From: Bacteroidales bacterium
GTDB lineage: Bacteria > Bacteroidota > Bacteroidia > Bacteroidales > JAADGE01
Reading direction: 5' to 3'
DNA length: 9,487 bases
Assembly: GCA_026987795.1 (NCBI GenBank)
Contig: JALSMF010000382.1
Span: forward strand, 1-9,487
The notes under the pieces are model-generated. The model was not told the DNA's origin. It saw nothing but the letters and a program-made list of their open reading frames with translations, and searched no databases. The translations under genes were made by a program, and so were the position numbers. This document shows, piece after piece, positions 6,836 through 9,487 of this stretch. The stretch's first letter is position 1. Every line of letters starts with the position of its first letter.

Positions 6836-7093
6836 ATGGAACAAAGGAACTTAAGAAAAGAAAGAACAGGTGTTGTAACCGGTGATAAAATGCAAAAGTC
6901 TATAACTGTTGCCGTAAGAACAAGATACAAACACAGAATTTACGGAAAGTTTTTGACTAAAACCAAAAAATACATCGCTCACGATGAGGAAGATACATGC
7001 AAAGTCGGCGATGTAGTAAGAATTGCCGAAACCAGACCTTTGAGCAAAAGAAAAAGATGGAGATTAGTTGAAATTATTGAAAGAGCTAAATAA
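6836..7093 (+). CDS. rpsQ: 30S ribosomal protein S17
   Basis: S17 is a primary 16S rRNA-binding protein with an OB fold, needed for early 30S body assembly. The 85-aa sequence contains the hallmark RTGVVTGDKMQKSITVAV, then HRIYGKFLTKTKKYIAHDE and GDVVRIAETRPLSKRKRW. It is the last gene of the S10 operon in the classical order. Only two bases separate its stop from the rplN start (TAATTATG), so the boundary between the S10 and spc operons that holds in E. coli is not visible here. No promoter or terminator lies between them. Confidence 0.97.
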   Translation: MEQRNLRKERTGVVTGDKMQKSITVAVRTRYKHRIYGKFLTKTKKYIAHDEEDTCKVGDVVRIAETRPLSKRKRWRLVEIIERAK

Positions 7094-7095
7094 TT

Positions 7096-7461
7096 ATGAT
7101 ACAACAAGAAAGCAGATTAAATGTTGCTGATAACAGCGGAGCAAAAGAAGTATTGGTAATAAGAGTTCTGGGAGGAACAAAAAAAAGATACGCATCTATA
7201 GGAGACCAGGTTGTTGTAACCGTTAAAAGTGCAATTCCTGCAAGCGATATCAAAAAAGGCACCGTTACTAAAGGTGTTGTTGTCAGAACAAAAAAAGAAA
7301 TAAGAAGACCCGACGGCTCATATATTCGTTTTGACGACAATGCAGTTGTCCTTTTAAATGCTGCGGGAGAAATGAGAGGAACTCGTGTATTCGGTCCTAT
7401 TCCCAGAGAATTAAGAAAAACCAATATGAAAATCATTTCATTGGCTCCGGAAGTTTTATAA
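7096..7461 (+). CDS. rplN: 50S ribosomal protein L14
   Basis: L14 is located on the subunit interface of the 50S, contacts L19 and takes part in an intersubunit bridge. It is also the docking point for the silencing factor RsfS in other bacteria. The 121-aa protein has the signature MIQQESRLNVADNSGAK, the VRTKKEIRRPDGSYIRFDDNA region, and the closing RGTRVFGPIPRELR with MKIISLAPEVL. It is slightly shorter than E. coli at 123 aa. A-runs at 7179-7186 and 7289-7295 fall in Lys-Lys codons. This is the first gene of the spc section and is joined to rpsQ by a 2-nt gap. Confidence 0.98.
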   Translation: MIQQESRLNVADNSGAKEVLVIRVLGGTKKRYASIGDQVVVTVKSAIPASDIKKGTVTKGVVVRTKKEIRRPDGSYIRFDDNAVVLLNAAGEMRGTRVFGPIPRELRKTNMKIISLAPEVL

Positions 7462-7479
7462 ATTGAAAATTTTAGTTTG

Positions 7480-7809
7480 ATGCAAAAGAAAATACATATT
7501 AAGAAAGGAGACATCGTTTTTGTTAATTCCGGAAACGATAAAGGAAAAAAAGGACGTGTGCTGAAAGTTGACAGAGAAAAATACAAAGCAATTGTTGAAG
7601 GAATAAATATTATTTCAAAGCACACCAAACCTAATGCAAAATATCCTGAAGGAGGAATAATAAAAGAAGAAGCACCGGTTCATATTTCAAATTTAAACGT
7701 AATTTGTCCGGAAACCGGATTGCCGACAAGAATCGGCAGAAAAGCTGACAGTAACGGAAAATTGGTGCGTTACTCAAAGAAATCTAAGAACCAACAAGAA
7801 ATTAAATAA
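7480..7809 (+). CDS. rplX: 50S ribosomal protein L24
   Basis: L24 is one of two assembly initiators of the 50S subunit and binds the 5' domain of 23S rRNA. The 109-aa product carries a KOW motif near the N-terminus (KKGDIVFVNSGNDKGKKGRVLKV), then EGINIISKHTKPN, HISNLNVICPETGLPTRIGRK and a lysine-rich tail. The frame could open at a TTG at 7477, but this only adds one residue in front of ATG 7480, which is the expected start (MQKKIHIKKGD). The 18-nt spacer is A/T-rich. Two small inverted repeats lie next to each other within the ETGLPTRIG codons (7707-7738). The stop overlaps rplE by one base (TAATGG). Confidence 0.97.
   Translation: MQKKIHIKKGDIVFVNSGNDKGKKGRVLKVDREKYKAIVEGINIISKHTKPNAKYPEGGIIKEEAPVHISNLNVICPETGLPTRIGRKADSNGKLVRYSKKSKNQQEIK
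7707..7738 (+). repeat. Two adjacent inverted repeats in the rplX 3' end
   Basis: TCCGG-AAA-CCGGA (7707-7719) is followed, after one base, by TGCCGA-CAAGAA-TCGGCA (7721-7738). Both are perfect and G/C-rich in an A/T-rich operon, and both could fold in the mRNA as short hairpins. They fall in the conserved ETGLPTRIG codons, so chance plus coding constraint is a real alternative. Their position about 70-100 nt before rplE is similar to the S8 control region of E. coli. No function is claimed. Confidence 0.4.
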
Positions 7810-8357
7810 TGGAAAAAAGAATTCCGACATTAAAGAAAAAATTTAACGAAGAAATCGTTCCGGCTTTGCAAAAGGAATTTAATTATTCCAGTGTAATGCA
7901 AGTTCCCCGATTAGAAAAAATTGTTTTAAATCAGGGTATAGGACAAGGTGTTGCCGATAAAAAAATAATAAATACGGCTCAAGAAGAGTTGTCACTGATT
8001 GCCGGGCAAAAGGCTGTACAGCGGTTTGCAAAAAACAATATATCTAATTTCAAATTAAGAGAAGGAATGCCTATCGGGGTATCCGTAACGCTCAGAAAAG
8101 ACAGGATGTATGAGTTTTTGGAAAAACTGCTCGTTGTGGCAATCCCCCGTATTAAAGACTTCAAAGGAATTTCCGGAAAGCTTGACGGAAGAGGAAATTA
8201 CACCTTAGGTATAGAAGAACAGTTCATTTTTCCTGAAATTGAACTTGATAAGATAGATAAAATTCTCGGTATGAATATAACTTTTGTTACAACTGCAAAA
8301 ACTGACGAAGAAGGTTATGCATTATTAAAACAATTCGGATTTCCTTTTAAAAAATAA
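7809..8357 (+). CDS. rplE: 50S ribosomal protein L5
   Basis: L5 binds 5S rRNA, forms the central protuberance and contacts P-site tRNA and S13. The 182-aa length is typical. Conserved stretches are PRLEKIVLNQGIGQG, FKLREGMPIGVSVTLRKDRMYEFLEKL, then KDFKGISGKLDGRGNYTLGIEEQFIFPEI and the ending FVTTAKTDEEGYALLKQFGFPFKK. In most relatives I recall the GISG-K-LDGRGNY part begins GxxxxxFDGRGNY, with Phe where Leu is here; this is a mild change. The start is given by the TAATGG overlap with rplX. Confidence 0.97.
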   Translation: MEKRIPTLKKKFNEEIVPALQKEFNYSSVMQVPRLEKIVLNQGIGQGVADKKIINTAQEELSLIAGQKAVQRFAKNNISNFKLREGMPIGVSVTLRKDRMYEFLEKLLVVAIPRIKDFKGISGKLDGRGNYTLGIEEQFIFPEIELDKIDKILGMNITFVTTAKTDEEGYALLKQFGFPFKK

Positions 8358-8363
8358 GACAAT

Positions 8364-8633
8364 ATGGCTAAAGAATCAATGAAAGCTCGTGAGAGAAAAA
8401 GACAAAAACTTGTTGAGAAATACGCAGAAAAAAGAGCAAAACTTAAAGCAGAAGGCGATTGGGAAGGATTGCAGAAATTACCTAAAAATTCCTCTAAAGT
8501 AAGGCTGCATAACAGATGCAGTATCACAGGCAGACCAAAAGGATATATGAGACAATTCGGAATCAGCAGAATTACGTTCAGAGAAATGGCTTCGCAAGGA
8601 TTAATTCCCGGAGTTAAAAAAGCAAGTTGGTAA
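8364..8633 (+). CDS. rpsN: 30S ribosomal protein S14, zinc-free form
   Basis: S14 completes the 30S head near S3, S10 and S19. This is the longer, zinc-independent type. At 89 aa it has a single cysteine (NRCSITGRPKGYMRQF) and lacks the two CxxC pairs of the 61-aa zinc ribbon form. The charged N-terminal helix (AKESMKARERKRQKLVEKYAEKRA) and the C-terminal FREMASQGLIPGVKKASW are typical. A zinc-free S14 in the main operon is the usual state in Bacteroidota. It begins six bases after rplE. No paralog is visible in the window. Confidence 0.97.
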   Translation: MAKESMKARERKRQKLVEKYAEKRAKLKAEGDWEGLQKLPKNSSKVRLHNRCSITGRPKGYMRQFGISRITFREMASQGLIPGVKKASW

Positions 8634-8652
8634 AATTTTAAAAATATTAGTA

Positions 8653-9051
8653 ATGATTACAGATACGGTTGCAGATTACCTTACGCGAATTAGAAATGCC
8701 GTTATGGCAAAACATAAAGTTGTGGAAATTCCGGCTTCTAATTTGAAAAAAGAAATAACAAAATTATTATTTGATCAAGGATATATATTAAGTTATAAAT
8801 TTGAAGATGATAATAAACAAGGAATTATTAAAATAGCCCTTAAATATCATCCGAAAACTAAAGTGCCGGCAATACACAAATTAGAGCGCGTAAGCAAACC
8901 GGGATTACGAAAATATACTTCAGCTGTTGATATGCCCAGAGTCCTTAACGGATTAGGAATAGCAATAATATCGACTTCTAAAGGAGTAATGACTAATAAA
9001 GAAGCGGCAAGACAAAATCTCGGAGGAGAAGTATTGTGTTACGTTTATTAA
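8653..9051 (+). CDS. rpsH: 30S ribosomal protein S8
   Basis: S8 is a primary binder of the 16S rRNA central domain and, in E. coli, the feedback repressor of the spc operon. The 132-aa protein begins MITDTVADYLTRIRNAV and continues with EIPASNLKKEI, YHPKTKVPAIHKLERVSKPGLRKY and the rRNA-binding loop STSKGVMTNKEA, ending GGEVLCYVY. The loop residues corresponding to E. coli STSQGVMT are kept, with Lys for Gln. Whether it also acts as repressor here is not known; a possible target hairpin pair is noted upstream, in rplX. The spacer to rpsN is 19 nt of A/T-rich sequence. Confidence 0.98.
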   Translation: MITDTVADYLTRIRNAVMAKHKVVEIPASNLKKEITKLLFDQGYILSYKFEDDNKQGIIKIALKYHPKTKVPAIHKLERVSKPGLRKYTSAVDMPRVLNGLGIAIISTSKGVMTNKEAARQNLGGEVLCYVY

Positions 9052-9078
9052 AAAATTAAAACGAAATAAAAATATACG

Positions 9079-9487
9079 ATGTCACGAATAGGTAAATTAC
9101 CGGTAACCATTCCGGATGGGGTAAAAGTTGAGGTTTCTGATGATAATGTTGTTACCGTTAAAGGTAAACTCGGAGAATTAACCCAAAAAATTCATAAAGA
9201 CATAAAATTAGAATTCGAAGGCAATGTAATAAACCTTACTCGTCCTTCTGACTCTAAAGAACATAAATCATTTCACGGGTTATCGCGAGTTTTGATAAAT
9301 AATATGGTTGAAGGAGTTTCCAAAGGGTTTGAAAAGAAACTTGAAGTTATAGGAGTAGGATACAGAGCATCTGCAACAGGACAACTTCTTGAACTCAGTG
9401 TAGGATACTCACACCCTATTATACTTCAGGTACCTGATGAGGTAAAAGTTGAAGTGCAACAAGAGAAAAGACAAAACGCATTCATAA
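9079..9487 (+). CDS. rplF: 50S ribosomal protein L6, 3'-truncated by window edge
   Basis: L6 lies at the base of the GTPase-associated region near the sarcin-ricin loop, where EF-G docks, and is needed for late 50S assembly. The first 136 residues are present from ATG 9079: MSRIGKLPVTIPDGVKV, the first alpha-beta domain with FHGLSRVLINNMVEGV, and the start of the second with KLEVIGVGYRASATGQ and LELSVGYSHP. The frame is open to the window end, so the remaining 40-50 residues, including the usual EPYKGKGI signature, lie outside. It starts 27 nt after rpsH in an A/T-rich spacer with no ribosome-binding motif. Confidence 0.97.
   Translation, partial: MSRIGKLPVTIPDGVKVEVSDDNVVTVKGKLGELTQKIHKDIKLEFEGNVINLTRPSDSKEHKSFHGLSRVLINNMVEGVSKGFEKKLEVIGVGYRASATGQLLELSVGYSHPIILQVPDEVKVEVQQEKRQNAFI

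Noticed and set aside
7441..7479. Possible Bacteroidota-type promoter (TTAGTTTG resembling TAnnTTTG) before rplX
   Set aside because: It has a mismatch in the key TA, there is no TTG box at correct spacing, and it touches the start codon so no leader could be made.
7086..7628. 180-codon open frame on the minus strand across rplN and rplX
   Set aside because: It lies fully antisense to two conserved ribosomal genes, has no family resemblance that I can see, and its openness follows from the codon bias of the + strand genes. Its length is notable, but nothing else supports it.
8364..8633. S14 lacking zinc cysteines as a possible stress paralog
   Set aside because: The zinc-free 89-residue form is the usual main copy in Bacteroidota, and it sits in the standard operon position.

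Overview
The window is a dense, single-strand run of translation genes from an AT-rich bacterium. It holds the 3' part of the str operon (fusA), the whole S10 operon, and the first two thirds of the spc operon, with no break between them. All 18 genes read on the + strand, the largest gap is 32 nt, and there is no RNA gene, mobile element, CRISPR array or terminator. The organism is most likely a member of Bacteroidota, probably Bacteroidales-like. Three lines of evidence support this: protein signatures (S10 ending in the LPSGVDVEIKV style, L2 with DHPMGGGEG, L24, L5 and S8 wording typical of the phylum), the lack of any convincing Shine-Dalgarno sequence before any of the 17 visible start codons, and fusA lying directly next to rpsJ with no tuf between them. 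The phylum call is confident; the order-level call is an inference from memory, not a computed placement.

Layout. 1-2015: fusA (elongation factor G), missing about 34 N-terminal residues including the P-loop. 2029-6819: S10 operon, in the order rpsJ, rplC, rplD, rplW, rplB, rpsS, rplV, rpsC, rplP, rpmC, rpsQ (rpsQ ends at 7093). 7096-9487: spc operon, in the order rplN, rplX, rplE, rpsN, rpsH, rplF, with rplF cut by the window end. Gene order is the standard bacterial one. Gaps are 2-32 nt, and four junctions (rplC/rplD, rpsS/rplV, rplV/rpsC, rplX/rplE) share the same one-base stop/start overlap, TAATGG. No internal promoter, terminator or room for an L4-type leader is visible, so the three classical operons probably run as one transcript.

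Function. The genes supply the translocase and large blocks of both subunits. The small-subunit proteins are S10, S19, S3, S17, S14 and S8. The large-subunit proteins are L3, L4, L23, L2, L22, L16, L29, L14, L24, L5 and L6. Co-transcription keeps their supply balanced. Apart from fusA all look like ordinary full-length orthologs.

What stands out. The EF-G has well-kept G2-G5 motifs, but domain IV and domain V depart from the usual sequence at several places that are nearly fixed in the family. The most notable is the domain IV tip, where the histidine equivalent to E. coli His583 is a lysine, and loop I, where SGGRG is TAGKG. This is the best lead in the window. Secondary leads are the repeated TAATGG coupling junctions in an operon without Shine-Dalgarno sites, a pair of adjacent hairpins at the 3' end of rplX near where E. 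coli places its S8 control site, and the loss of the PrmB target glutamine in L3. Otherwise this is an ordinary, highly conserved region, and I see no new gene system in it.
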